From: an uncultured Bacilli bacterium
GTDB taxonomy: Bacteria; Bacillota_I; Bacilli_A; RF39; UBA660
Assembly: GCA_910583685.1 (NCBI GenBank)
Contig: CAJTXY010000001.1
Location: forward strand, 20,439-84,438
Direction of reading: 5' to 3'
Length of the DNA: 64,000 nt
The notes beneath the pieces are model-generated. The model made no database searches. It was not told the DNA's origin and worked only from the letters and a program-made list of their open reading frames with translations. The first letter of the stretch is position 1. Each line of letters starts with the position of its first letter. The position numbers and the translations under genes are program-made. Positions 34,947 through 43,990 of this stretch are shown here, piece after piece.

Positions 34947-36812
34947 TTATCTATAAATTGTAAACGGATTTTCTTTTGTTCCATTGCCACCTGTAATTTT
35001 GACATCTGATTTTAAGTAAAAGGCTGGTTTTATTCCCATTGTTTCTACATAATTTGGTGATATCGGTAAATGGATTAAAGCTCTTTGTTCCACCATTCTT
35101 ACAGCATCAGCACCATTATAAGGGAACTTAGTTATTAGCCAGTAGTTGGAATTTAAATTTGTAAAGTCTCCTCGATAATACTCCTCCTGTTGAGTAGCAA
35201 GCGGTTCCCCAAACCTCAACAATCCAATACTGGCAGTAGTTTGTGGAGCATAGTTTATTTTTTGTCTTTCTTGATATTTTGCTAAAAGATAACTTGCCTC
35301 TGGTCCCACAGTGCCAAGGTACCAAGTGGAATTTGGAAGAATCATTTCTACTTGCTCTTCTGTTAAATAACCATTTGCTGGATTTAGAAAATCGTTATTT
35401 AGAAAACTACCAAGGGTAGAATTTTTCGAATACTCATTTGTAGTACCAAATGCCATAGTTTTATATTGTCCATTTTCTCTTAATGGTTCTTTACTTGTAA
35501 GTTTAGCTGTTCCATTTTCGATATATACAATTTGATATAAGTTATTTTCTCCAGTTCCGAACCTTACATATTCACCACTGTATCTTGTGTTTAAGAGAGT
35601 ATTTTCTAAATTTTTATCATTGTCTCCTTTTAAACGGTACGGATTTTCTTTGCTTCCATCTCCACTTACTACTTCGACACTAGACTTTATATTAATACTG
35701 GGACGAATTCCATAGCCAGTAGTTGGATGAGAGAAATTATAATTCCCTTCATAACTAACATAGCCAAAAAAACTATTGGTAGAATTTGGTGTAATTAGAT
35801 TCCACTCAACTCCATTATTTAGATAACTTTTAGTAGATGATGATAAGTTTTTGTGACTCATTGTGAACTCATATATATTTAAAAGACCTACTGCATTTTG
35901 TAACATTACTGTTTTAGGTGGTTTATCAGCCTGTTCCGTTGGTGTTGCATTCCACATACTCTTTGTCTCTATAAACTTATCAGGTTCTCTCAAAGTTCCC
36001 AAGAAGCCGTCAATCGTTGGATCGTTTAACCACTCTTCTACATAACTACCTCTAAAGTCTCCTTTTGCCTCTCCCTCACTATAGGAGATTGAAGTAACTG
36101 GCCATTGAGTTATTACTTTTACCGAGTTATTGGCAGGATCTTTTGATACTGCTCTCCAAAGTTTTCCAGAATACCATATATAATTTTTCGGGTCCTCTCC
36201 TGTTATAAAAATTTGTTCTTCATCACTGGTATCGAAAGCTCCTTTATCTCCCAGGCTATTACTCTCCTCAAATATTTTTTGATATAAAGGAAGACTATAG
36301 CGTTCAATTACTTTTTTCCTTTCATCAAATGATAAACTTTTATTATAAATTCCAACATCACTTCCGAAAGTTATTTTTTGAGAAGCCACAGTGTTATTTT
36401 CTATTCTAATGGTATATGTTTTTACATCATTTTGTTTAATCACATACCCTTGTTTTGTGGGAGGTACATCACGGCTATTATCATATTTTGCTTCTACTCC
36501 TTCTATAGGGTCATACCATAAATTAAATTTGGCATCTACTGCATTGATATTTTTTAATTGTATGGTGATTATTTTTACTTCTTTACTATTAATTATAATG
36601 CTATTGTTAGTATCTAAATCCTCACTTTCTATTAAAGAATAAAGATTTGCTGTTACGATATTTAGACTTCCTCTACTTTCTGTAGATGTTGTAAAAAGGG
36701 CAAAGGAAAAGCCGCCTATTAATAAAAATAGACTAACCATTCCAATTAGTATAAGGTAACCATCTTCTATACCAAATTTCTTTTTTAACTGATATTTGAT
36801 TTTCCCTAACAT
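34947..36812 (-). CDS. Exported protein with TasA-like start and a repeated ~190-residue module
   Basis: 621 residues. An N-terminal segment (YLILIGMVSLFLLIGGFSFA) is followed by LFTTSTESRGSLNIVTANL, like TasA/CalY leaders, and a beta-rich part. Two related modules follow (~200-395 and ~400-621). Each opens with a YSG-(K/E) phrase (YIWYSGKLWRAV; YSGEYVRFG) and closes with a region such as GYGIRPSINIKS and MGIKPAFYLKSDVKI, then NPY/NPF. They resemble uncharacterised modules (DUF6273-like) in gut Firmicutes surface proteins. No SipW gene is adjacent, so processing by the locus at 12-18 kb is possible but unproven. GAGGTG precedes the ATG. Confidence 0.6.
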   Translation of the reverse strand: MLGKIKYQLKKKFGIEDGYLILIGMVSLFLLIGGFSFALFTTSTESRGSLNIVTANLYSLIESEDLDTNNSIIINSKEVKIITIQLKNINAVDAKFNLWYDPIEGVEAKYDNSRDVPPTKQGYVIKQNDVKTYTIRIENNTVASQKITFGSDVGIYNKSLSFDERKKVIERYSLPLYQKIFEESNSLGDKGAFDTSDEEQIFITGEDPKNYIWYSGKLWRAVSKDPANNSVKVITQWPVTSISYSEGEAKGDFRGSYVEEWLNDPTIDGFLGTLREPDKFIETKSMWNATPTEQADKPPKTVMLQNAVGLLNIYEFTMSHKNLSSSTKSYLNNGVEWNLITPNSTNSFFGYVSYEGNYNFSHPTTGYGIRPSINIKSSVEVVSGDGSKENPYRLKGDNDKNLENTLLNTRYSGEYVRFGTGENNLYQIVYIENGTAKLTSKEPLRENGQYKTMAFGTTNEYSKNSTLGSFLNNDFLNPANGYLTEEQVEMILPNSTWYLGTVGPEASYLLAKYQERQKINYAPQTTASIGLLRFGEPLATQQEEYYRGDFTNLNSNYWLITKFPYNGADAVRMVEQRALIHLPISPNYVETMGIKPAFYLKSDVKITGGNGTKENPFTIYR

Positions 36813-36894
36813 ACAGCACCTCTATTATCGTTTTAAGTTTATCACTTATTACCTTCTTTGTAAAGATTGCTATCTTTCTATTCCTTATTCTACC

Positions 36895-36930
36895 AAAAAA
36901 AAAAAAAAAAAAAAAAGCAAGAATTTGCGT
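36895..36930 (-). terminator. gltX terminator ending in a 22-base homopolymer
   Basis: A short stem GCAA/TTGC (36917-36928) precedes a run of 22 A on the plus strand (36895-36916), that is 22 T on the minus strand. It lies ~70 bases past the gltX stop. The stem is weak but the U run is long. Confidence 0.5.
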
Positions 36931-37001
36931 TTAAAAACTCAGGTGAGATGCTCTACTTGGTCTCCCATGTAAAGCAATTTCATTATACCTCTTTTTTTCT
37001 T

Positions 37002-38645
37002 TTATTTCAAGTGATTTTCAAAAAATTCTACTCTTTTTTTTAAATTTTCTTTTCCTAAGATAGAAAGAAGTTGATAAAGGTCTGGTGTCTTCGTTCTTCC
37101 TGTTAGGCAAAAACGAATCATCTCACAAATATTTCCTACATGACCTTTATAGTTTTCTGGATTTTCTTTGTATGCTTTTACTTCACTTGCATAGTGATTT
37201 CTACTAGCAAAATCTTTCACCCTTTGGTACCACTCTTCATAGGAATCATTTTCATTAAATTCTTCACTATATGCTTTCAATAGATCGATATCATAGTTTT
37301 GCCCTTCAGAACTTTTATATGTTTCGTTACTATCTTTAAAAAAGTATTCATCTATCATATAGGTGCTTTCTTCTTTTAAATCTTTTAGAGTAGCAATATC
37401 TTTTCGTGGTCTTTTTGCATCTCTTTCAATGTTTAAAAATGCGATTAATCTTTCTTCATTTTCCTTCATTATATGAGCAAAATCTTTATCGTATTTTAGA
37501 TTATACTCAAGTGAGTCATCATATATTTGTTTTGCAGATAATCTTGAAAAATAGGTGCGACAAATATTGTTTAATTTTTCCATATCGAAGAGGGTTCCAC
37601 CTACTGGCATTTTTTTATAACTAAATGTAAAATCTTCTAAAGTTTTATCCTTGTTTTGTAAATACCACTCTTCAAAGTTTGTATTTGTTAAGGTTGCTAA
37701 ATATAATCTCACTGCTTCTGCTGGAATTCCTGCTTCTTGGTAGTAGCTTACGGAAAACTCTGGATCTTTTCTTTTACTTAGTTTTCGTACCTTTCCATCT
37801 TCTTTTTTTGTAAGTGGTGCATGGTGTGCATATTTTGGCGACTTCCAACCTAGTAGTTGAAATAATTGTAAGTGTTTTGGGTAACTAGGCACCCATTCAT
37901 CACCACGAATTACGTGTGTTGTTTTCATTAGATGATCGTCTACTACGTGTGCAAAATGATAGGTTGGGATTCCATCTTTTTTTAGAATTACCTCATCTAT
38001 TATATTTTCAGGGAGAAGAATATCTCCTTTGATTAAATCGTGAAGGACAATTTGCTTGTTTGCATCTCCTGGAGACTTAATCCGGATAACAAAATGGTCT
38101 TTTTTTTCTAAATGCTTTTTTACCTCTTCTATTGATAAATCTCTATCTACTGCATAATGGCCATAAATACCTGTAATTTCTTTTCGAAGCTCTTGTCCTT
38201 CCCTTATTTCTTGCAGTTCAGATTCTGTCATAAAACAAGGATAAGCTTTTCCCTCTTCTACTAAGGCCTTGGCAAATACTTGATAAATTTCTTTACGTTC
38301 ACTTTGAACATATGGCCCATAGTTTCCTTCTTTTCCATATCCTTCATTATAGGGGATAGAAAAGTGTTTTAATGAATTTAGTATTAATTCATTTGCTCCT
38401 TCTACTTGACGCTTGCTATCAGTATCTTCTAATCGCAAATACATTATTCCACCAGTTTGATGTGCCATTACAGAGTCAAGAAAGGCTCCACACAAATTTC
38501 CGATGTGCATAAATCCAGTTGGAGATGGCCCGAATCTGGTTACCATTGCCCCTTCTTTTAGATTTCTTTCTGGAAACATTTTTTCTATATCTTCTCTTGT
38601 TTTTTTTATATCTGGAAATAATAATTCCGCTAATTCGTGATTCAT
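37002..38645 (-). CDS. gltX: Glutamyl-tRNA synthetase
   Basis: 547 residues. Class Ib synthetase. The RFGPSPTGFMHIGNLCGAFL region near residue 38 holds the HIGH motif as HIGN, and KLSKRKDPEFS near 290 is the KMSKS equivalent. The N-terminal ~35 residues before the fold and the all-helical anticodon domain are as in clostridial-type GluRS. No glutaminyl-tRNA synthetase is in the window; a non-discriminating GluRS plus GatCAB route would be needed if there is none in the genome. It lies directly beside tRNA-Gln. AAGGAG precedes the ATG. Confidence 0.95.
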   Translation of the reverse strand: MNHELAELLFPDIKKTREDIEKMFPERNLKEGAMVTRFGPSPTGFMHIGNLCGAFLDSVMAHQTGGIMYLRLEDTDSKRQVEGANELILNSLKHFSIPYNEGYGKEGNYGPYVQSERKEIYQVFAKALVEEGKAYPCFMTESELQEIREGQELRKEITGIYGHYAVDRDLSIEEVKKHLEKKDHFVIRIKSPGDANKQIVLHDLIKGDILLPENIIDEVILKKDGIPTYHFAHVVDDHLMKTTHVIRGDEWVPSYPKHLQLFQLLGWKSPKYAHHAPLTKKEDGKVRKLSKRKDPEFSVSYYQEAGIPAEAVRLYLATLTNTNFEEWYLQNKDKTLEDFTFSYKKMPVGGTLFDMEKLNNICRTYFSRLSAKQIYDDSLEYNLKYDKDFAHIMKENEERLIAFLNIERDAKRPRKDIATLKDLKEESTYMIDEYFFKDSNETYKSSEGQNYDIDLLKAYSEEFNENDSYEEWYQRVKDFASRNHYASEVKAYKENPENYKGHVGNICEMIRFCLTGRTKTPDLYQLLSILGKENLKKRVEFFENHLK

Positions 38646-38673
38646 AATTTCACTCCTTATAATAAAAAATATA

Positions 38674-38748
38674 TGGCTGCCCCGGCTAGATTCGAACTAG
38701 CGCATAAAGCGGTCAGAGCGCTCTGCCTTACCACTTGGCTACGGGGCA
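38674..38748 (-). tRNA. tRNA-Gln (CUG)
   Basis: 75 bases with CCA encoded. Acceptor TGCCCCG/CGGGGCA shows the weak U1-A72 pair typical of tRNA-Gln. The anticodon loop CTCTGAC gives CUG, which reads CAG. It sits 29 bases upstream of the gltX start on the same strand. Confidence 0.95.
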
Positions 38749-38792
38749 ATTCATACATTAGTATTTTATAATAAATTCTTTAAAATAGCAAG

Positions 38793-38828
38793 AAAAAAGC
38801 CTAATTTTTATTATTTTAGGCCTTTTTT
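38793..38828 (-). terminator. Terminator of the 203-residue gene
   Basis: Stem pairing AAGGCCTAA with TTAGGCTT across an AT-rich loop, overlapping the stop codon and followed by T residues on the minus strand. Confidence 0.7.
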
Positions 38829-39427
38829 CTTTTTACTGCTATTTTTATTACTTCATCATTACATTCTTTGCTTTTTAAATAATCTGTAATTCCTAGTTGT
38901 CTTAAATTATAGTACTGAATTGCTCCTCGTAAATTATTTTCATAATTTAAGTAATTCTCTATATTCTTTTGTTTTATGAGACTTTGTTCTAGTTCATATA
39001 GTGGAAGGTTGGTAACAAATTGAATTGCCTCCTGATTTTCTTCAAACTCCTCATTAATTTTCATTAGAGAAGTTTTAAATACACTCATATTTCTTTCTGA
39101 TAAACGAAAATCCATTTTTAACATATTTTTTAACGAGATCTGTCCATCATTGGCTTCTCTTTCTTCCACTACTTCCTCTATATATTCTTTTAATTTTTCA
39201 TCTCCAATTATTGGCCAAATACCATTGCACTGTCTTCTTCGTTCTAGAGCATTTCTTAAAATTGCCATATGCATTTTACTAAAATTATAACTAATGACAT
39301 ATGAAGAAAGAGTACCTTCTATTTGTGCTAATTGCTCAGAAGAGATTTGTGATGGATCTTCTGTAATTTCTAATGCTTGTGCAATATATTTAACAAATGG
39401 ATTAGTAAAATCAACTTTTGGCTTCAT
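38816..39427 (-). CDS. Uncharacterised helical soluble protein
   Basis: 203 residues, no signal or membrane segment, almost entirely predicted helix with many charged residues. I recognise no family. The opening FTNPFVKYIAQALEITEDPS and a middle rich in Glu/Arg (EYIEEVVEEREAND) are its only distinctive parts. GGGGG precedes the ATG. It lies between the tRNA-Gln and tRNA-Met genes, alone and with its own terminator. Confidence 0.65.
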   Translation of the reverse strand: MKPKVDFTNPFVKYIAQALEITEDPSQISSEQLAQIEGTLSSYVISYNFSKMHMAILRNALERRRQCNGIWPIIGDEKLKEYIEEVVEEREANDGQISLKNMLKMDFRLSERNMSVFKTSLMKINEEFEENQEAIQFVTNLPLYELEQSLIKQKNIENYLNYENNLRGAIQYYNLRQLGITDYLKSKECNDEVIKIAVKRKKA

Positions 39428-39608
39428 ATAAATCCCCCTTTAAATTCTTGCATATTATACTATAAATTTGTAATTTTGTCAATATTTCTATGTATTTTCT
39501 TCTTTTCTCCTTATATAATATGATTAAATATAAAATAAAGATACTGCAATTTGATTTACTGTTTATTATTAAGTTTTATGTAAATTCCTGTCTTATTCAT
39601 TATAATAT

Positions 39609-39634
39609 AAAAACGACTTATCAATGAGTCGTTT
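39609..39634 (-). terminator. Terminator of tRNA-Met
   Basis: Perfect 8-bp stem AAACGACT/AGTCGTTT around an eight-base loop, followed by T residues on the minus strand, 11 bases past the tRNA. Confidence 0.85.
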
Positions 39635-39644
39635 GATATCAATA

Positions 39645-39721
39645 TGGTAGCGACGGAGGGAATCGAACCCCCGACCTTTCGGGTATGAACCGAACGCTCT
39701 AGCCAGCTGAGCTACATCGCC
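39645..39721 (-). tRNA. tRNA-Met (CAU), elongator
   Basis: 77 bases, CCA encoded. The anticodon loop TTCATAC lies between TTCGG and CCGAA; the body closely follows the Bacillus elongator tRNA-Met, with a G1-U72 pair. The initiator's GGG/CCC anticodon pairs are absent, and it does not look like the lysidine tRNA-Ile. Confidence 0.95.
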
Positions 39722-39790
39722 ATTTCGTCTTAGCAAACTAATTATAACAAAAGAAGTTCTTTTTGACAATGTTTTTTGTAAAATTTCTTC

Positions 39791-40567
39791 TCATCTAATA
39801 AATATCAGGAAAAATTTTGCCATAATGACTTGTAAAAGTGGTGTGCGTATTTTAAACTTTGGATTTTCCCTTTCTATCTCCCTTACTACCTTTTTAACTA
39901 TAGACGATAAAGATTTTTTCTCTATTAATGAGAACAGATTTCTTTGTAGACGTGTTATATTATCTTCATCTTTCATACCCCATAATCTTTTTCCTTTTTT
40001 GTCAATCATCACTTGGTTAAATCCGGTTTGATAGGCCCCTGGTTCAATTAGAGAAATGGTGATATTAGGGTTTAATACCTTTAATTCCCTTTGAATGGTA
40101 AATACAAGCATAGAGATCGCTGCTTTTGAGGATGTATAGCATCCCAAATATGGAAATGGTAAAATGCTTGCTAGACTAGACGTTACAAATATCTTGCCTT
40201 TTTTATTTTTTTCTTGCATATGATGATAAATTTCTTGAAGCAGGCGGAAATTCCCAAAGATATTAACATCATAAACCCTTTTTAGCGAAACCATATCTAT
40301 TTCTAAAAGACTTCCGCTTTCTCCTACTCCTGCGTGACTTAAGAAACAATCAAAATCTATTTTTGCTACTTTCAAAATATCTTTTTCCTCTGTTACATCA
40401 AGTTTTAGGCATATTGCTTTCAGTCCTTCTTTTTCCAATTTTTGTTTTAAGCTTTCACATTGACCCTTTGTATGTGTGCCTAAATAGAGACTATGTCCTC
40501 TTCTAATTAATTCTCTTGCCACATTGTAGGCAATTCCACTTGTTGCTCCTGTTATCAGTATTTTCAT
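39791..40567 (-). CDS. Short-chain dehydrogenase/reductase
   Basis: 258 residues. NAD(P)-binding TGATSGIAYNV near residue 6, LDVTEEKD near 57, catalytic Ser in VTSSLASI near 132 and Tyr-x3-Lys in YTSSK near 147. The usual NNAG motif reads LSHAG, a mild change. The C-terminal ~25 residues are hydrophobic (LLQVIMAKFFLIFI) and may touch the membrane, as in acyl-chain or sterol-type SDRs. Substrate unknown. The start at 40567 has AAGGTGAT three bases upstream; the longer frame would run into the kinase gene's end. A terminator separates it from the two-component genes. Confidence 0.85.
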   Translation of the reverse strand: MKILITGATSGIAYNVARELIRRGHSLYLGTHTKGQCESLKQKLEKEGLKAICLKLDVTEEKDILKVAKIDFDCFLSHAGVGESGSLLEIDMVSLKRVYDVNIFGNFRLLQEIYHHMQEKNKKGKIFVTSSLASILPFPYLGCYTSSKAAISMLVFTIQRELKVLNPNITISLIEPGAYQTGFNQVMIDKKGKRLWGMKDEDNITRLQRNLFSLIEKKSLSSIVKKVVREIERENPKFKIRTPLLQVIMAKFFLIFIR

Positions 40568-40594
40568 ACTATCACCTTTTTTAGCATAACCAAA

Positions 40595-40623
40595 AAAAGG
40601 AATTTTATTTATGAATTCCTTTT
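40595..40623 (-). terminator. Terminator of the two-component operon
   Basis: Ten-base stem AAAAGGAATT/AATTCCTTTT overlapping the kinase stop codon, with a run of T on the minus strand. Confidence 0.85.
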
Positions 40624-41882
40624 GTGATAACAAATGATACACCTTTTTTCTCATTTTTAATGATAATATCATAACCCATCATATTTAAAGTCTTTTTGAC
40701 AATGGACAATCCTAGGCCAAATTCGCCTTTGATCCCTTTACGGAACGGAGTAAAAATTCCATTAAGTAAATCATCATCGATATTAGCACCATCATTATAT
40801 AATATAATTTTATTATATTTAGCAGTTATTTTAATAGTCGTATTTGCATATCTCATAAAATTCCCAAGCAAATTGTCCAGTATTGTTTCCCAGTGTTCAT
40901 CGGTTCCATAATACTTTGATCTTTTATCCATATCAAGAATAAATTTAATATCTTTTCTTTGAAACTTGAACTTAGAAACCTCGTCTTCTAAAATTTTTTT
41001 CATATCTACTAAAACAATATTTAAATCTTTAGAATTCTTGAGATAATCTAGTTTATTTAAGTAAAGAAGTGAGTGTACTTTCTGTTCTAATTTATTTGTT
41101 TGCTCTCCAATGACCTTTAGAGCGGTATCTTTTTCTTCTACTCCGTCTTGGACAGCTTCCACATAAGATTTTATAACGGTGAGAGGTGTCTTAAAATCAT
41201 GGGATATATTTTGATACATTTGATTGCGGTACTCTTCCTGGTTCTTAAGAGATATCCGCATATCTTCAATAGCAAGTGCTAAAGACCGCATTTCATCATC
41301 CACTTCAAAATCTACTTTATGGTTATAGTCATCATTATCAATATTGTCAATTTTATTTTTGAGTTTTTCTATTTTTCTTACAATAAAGCCACTCCATATA
41401 ATTAGTATTAAGGATATTGAAAGAAAGGTTATTAGAACAATTGGTAGAATTGCTCCTAATATCTTTGCTTTTGTATGGTTAATATAAGTGTCATTACTAA
41501 TTGCCACTTTTATAACCGCATTTTTTCTAATTGTATAATAATAGTAAGTGTTATGTTGATATACAAATTTACCATAGTCATCTGTTAATTTTTTGACAAG
41601 AACTTTAGGATCTCTAATATGTACAATATCATAAATATTTTCACTGGCAACAATAGAATCATTGACGATATATAAATATCCTACTTCTGTATTTAACAGA
41701 TCTGTCTTTGTATTTGACTCGATTAACTCTAATGGTTCTCTTAGATAATTATAAATATTTTCTTCTGCAACTGGCATAAGTACCTTAGGAATTATCACAC
41801 CAAGAGCAATGAAGATAATGGCAAAGGTGGCAACAATCAAGCATAAAAGTTGCCTCGATAGTTTAGATGTCATTGTCTTCAT
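40605..41882 (-). CDS. Sensor histidine kinase of an OmpR-type two-component system
   Basis: 425 residues. Two membrane segments (residues ~10-32 and ~148-170) enclose a ~110-residue extracellular sensor; a HAMP linker follows. The phosphoacceptor box is NISHDFKTPLTVIKSYVEA near residue 225 and the ATPase has DNLLGNFMRYA near 338 and FGLGLSIVKKT near 395. The G1 DxGxG motif is unusual (NDGANID). The gene overlaps its response regulator by four bases (ATGA). Confidence 0.92.
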   Translation of the reverse strand: MKTMTSKLSRQLLCLIVATFAIIFIALGVIIPKVLMPVAEENIYNYLREPLELIESNTKTDLLNTEVGYLYIVNDSIVASENIYDIVHIRDPKVLVKKLTDDYGKFVYQHNTYYYYTIRKNAVIKVAISNDTYINHTKAKILGAILPIVLITFLSISLILIIWSGFIVRKIEKLKNKIDNIDNDDYNHKVDFEVDDEMRSLALAIEDMRISLKNQEEYRNQMYQNISHDFKTPLTVIKSYVEAVQDGVEEKDTALKVIGEQTNKLEQKVHSLLYLNKLDYLKNSKDLNIVLVDMKKILEDEVSKFKFQRKDIKFILDMDKRSKYYGTDEHWETILDNLLGNFMRYANTTIKITAKYNKIILYNDGANIDDDLLNGIFTPFRKGIKGEFGLGLSIVKKTLNMMGYDIIIKNEKKGVSFVITKGIHK

Positions 41883-42532
41883 AGGCGATACCCATAACCA
41901 TAGATTGCAGAAATATTAAGTTTCGGCATTTTCTTGCGAAGTCTTCTAACCAAATCATCTACGACTCTATCTGAGCCAAAATAGTCATCTCCCCATACAG
42001 AGTTTAGAATTTCTTCCCTTGAAAAGCTCTTTCGTTCATTTTTGATAAAAAGTAATAGCAAATCGAATTCTAAAGTGGTAAGAATAATATCTTTTGTTTT
42101 GTCCTTTACTATTCGTTCTTCTACATCGATTGCATAATCTTTATAAGTAATAAGTGTATTTGAATTTTTATAAACTCGTTTAATAATATTATTCACTCTT
42201 AAAACGAGTTCTTTACTAGAATAAGGTTTTGTAATGTAATCATCGCTTCCTAGTTCTAAACCTAAGATTTTATCCAAGTCTTGGTCTCTTGCTGATGTGA
42301 AAATTACAGGTATATGTGAGTCCTTTTCTCGGATTGCCTTGATTACATCATATCCACTGATATCATCTCCTAACATAATATCTAAGATCCATAAATGGCA
42401 AGGGCTTCCAATATAGGTAATCGCATCCCCTCCTTTTTCGAAAGTTATGACATTATAGCCTTCTTTCTCTAAATAAACCTTAATTAAATTGGATAAGTCC
42501 TTCTCATCTTCTACTAAACAAATTGTATACAT
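41879..42532 (-). CDS. OmpR/PhoB-family response regulator
   Basis: 217 residues. Receiver domain with acidic pocket VEDEKD, phospho-Asp in WILDIML near residue 53, TSARD near 80 and the Lys in ITKPYSS near 103. The C-terminal winged helix has VWGDDYFGSDRVVDDLVRRL and ends in GYGYRL. It binds DNA when phosphorylated by the coupled kinase. A direct repeat upstream (42583-42685) may belong to its control. Confidence 0.95.
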   Translation of the reverse strand: MYTICLVEDEKDLSNLIKVYLEKEGYNVITFEKGGDAITYIGSPCHLWILDIMLGDDISGYDVIKAIREKDSHIPVIFTSARDQDLDKILGLELGSDDYITKPYSSKELVLRVNNIIKRVYKNSNTLITYKDYAIDVEERIVKDKTKDIILTTLEFDLLLLFIKNERKSFSREEILNSVWGDDYFGSDRVVDDLVRRLRKKMPKLNISAIYGYGYRL

Positions 42533-42582
42533 CCTACTTCACCCACTAATAGTATATCACTATTTTCATATTTTTCTAACCC

Positions 42583-42685
42583 CTTATAGGCAGTCCCTCC
42601 TTTCCTATAATTTATATAAAGGTTATTTTGGTCATTTTGTTATTTTAGAAAATATTATTATCTTATAGGCATCTCCTCCTTTTGA
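42583..42685 (-). repeat. Direct repeat upstream of the two-component operon
   Basis: CTTATAGGCA occurs at 42583-42592 and again at 42662-42671, each followed by a CTCCT-rich stretch of about 12 similar bases. Copies start 79 bases apart. The gap 42533-42816 between the divergent two-component and kinase-like genes also has a tandem AATTATGGGA pair near 42727-42747. The second copy, read on the minus strand, has GGAGG followed by a tiny frame. Confidence 0.45.
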
Positions 42686-42816
42686 TGTATTCATTGTAAC
42701 AATCAATTATCAGAGAATTATCAAATAATTATGGGAAATTATGGGAAATTTTATTTTATTTTCTTTTATTTATTATTATGTTAGAATAAGTAGCAATTTA
42801 GAGGAGGAGATATTGG

Positions 42817-43638
42817 ATGGAAAAAGCAAAATTCAAAGATTTAGATATTAGCTCTTTAGAAAAATTTAAATATCAGGGTGGCAGCAGTACTTTATTTCAA
42901 GATGGAGATATGCTTATTAAAGTATTAGATAGGTTTTCTGATGCTGAAAAAAAAGAACTTTTAAAAAAGGCATTAAAAATGGATGGTGTTTCTCTTAAAC
43001 AAGTTTTACTTCCTAAAACTCTATACACAACGGATGGTAAGTTAGAAGCCTATTCTATTGATAATTATTTAGATTCCAAGACACTTTTTGACTTTTATAA
43101 TGATTGCTCCTATATACATTGCCAAAGTCTGTTTGCTCCAGTAAGAGATGCTAGTTTTATCCTGCGAGATATTCATAAAAATGGCTTTTGTTGTAACGAT
43201 GTATCCTTTGATAATATTTTGATTAATAATAAAGGAGAAGTAAAATATACCGATTTTTTTGATAACTGTACTTTTGGCTCTTTTTCTTCTTATCATATGT
43301 CTAGATATTTTTTCCGTTTTATGTTTTTTTATCGAAGAGAACATATAGGCCCTGGCTGTAGCAACTCTGATAAGATTACTTTTCTTTTAAATTTTTATGA
43401 GTTGCTATATCAAAAAGGAATTCATAATATATCTCAAAAACAGTATCAGGCACTAGAAGAGTCATCTTTAACACTTCAAAATGCAAAAAAATATGTGGAT
43501 TTATTGTTAGACAAAAGTAAGATGCTTCCTGAGATTCCTTATATGGATGAATTGATTGATAATTATGATGATTTTATAATTGATCGTAGTAGGCAATGTC
43601 CTCTTTTTACAAAAACGATATCAAAATATAAAAAATAG
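42817..43638 (+). CDS. Protein-kinase-fold protein (possible coat-associated kinase)
   Basis: 273 residues, soluble. The N-lobe has MLIKVLDRFS (possible ATP-Lys). The catalytic loop is CCNDVSFDNILI near residue 127: the HRD-type His is Cys, but the catalytic Asp and the Asn five residues on are kept. A metal-binding Asp follows in YTDFFDN in place of DFG. The ligands needed for phosphotransfer are thus present. No sequence family is named with confidence. It is convergent with two CotF-like genes. Spore coat kinases of other folds exist (CotH), so a coat role is plausible but inferred. GGAGGAG precedes the ATG. Confidence 0.6.
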   Translation: MEKAKFKDLDISSLEKFKYQGGSSTLFQDGDMLIKVLDRFSDAEKKELLKKALKMDGVSLKQVLLPKTLYTTDGKLEAYSIDNYLDSKTLFDFYNDCSYIHCQSLFAPVRDASFILRDIHKNGFCCNDVSFDNILINNKGEVKYTDFFDNCTFGSFSSYHMSRYFFRFMFFYRREHIGPGCSNSDKITFLLNFYELLYQKGIHNISQKQYQALEESSLTLQNAKKYVDLLLDKSKMLPEIPYMDELIDNYDDFIIDRSRQCPLFTKTISKYKK

Positions 43639-43667
43639 AAAAATAATTTTACATATTTTTCTATTTT
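43632..43667. terminator. Bidirectional terminator between kinase-like and CotF-like genes
   Basis: Perfect 13-base stem (arms 43632-43644 and 43655-43667) flanked by A and T runs. Confidence 0.8.
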
Positions 43668-43672
43668 CTTTT

Positions 43673-43990
43673 CTAGCCATTTAAATCAGAAAGCTCTACT
43701 CCTAGTGTCTGTGCTTTGGTATCAATTTTTGTACTCTCTGCTTTTTCTAACTTGTACCAGCCTTTTTGGAATGATAGTTCGAATACTTCTCTTTGCATTT
43801 GAGCAATGTTTAAAAACATACTTTTATAGCTTTCATATAAATGTTCATTGCTTGCTTCTGTCATTGCTACTACATAATCTTTTTCCATACATTTTAAACA
43901 AGATAATAAATCTCCAAGATGATCTTTATCATTTAACTGCATTCCCTTTGGTACTTCTACTTTTGGATTTGATATTTCGTTATTATTCAT
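43673..43990 (-). CDS. CotF-like spore coat protein
   Basis: 105 residues. After a disordered start comes a helical ferritin-like pattern: KDHLGDLLSCLKCMEKDY, TEASNEHLYESYKSMF, QMQREVFELSFQKGWYKLEK. The TEASN, R(E)VFEL..Q(K/R)GWY elements match the Coat_F family. CotF is a coat protein of Bacillus spores, and many Firmicutes carry paralogues of unknown job. Its ATG overlaps the end of the preceding small gene by eight bases, so the two are cotranslated. Confidence 0.8.
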   Translation of the reverse strand: MNNNEISNPKVEVPKGMQLNDKDHLGDLLSCLKCMEKDYVVAMTEASNEHLYESYKSMFLNIAQMQREVFELSFQKGWYKLEKAESTKIDTKAQTLGVELSDLNG

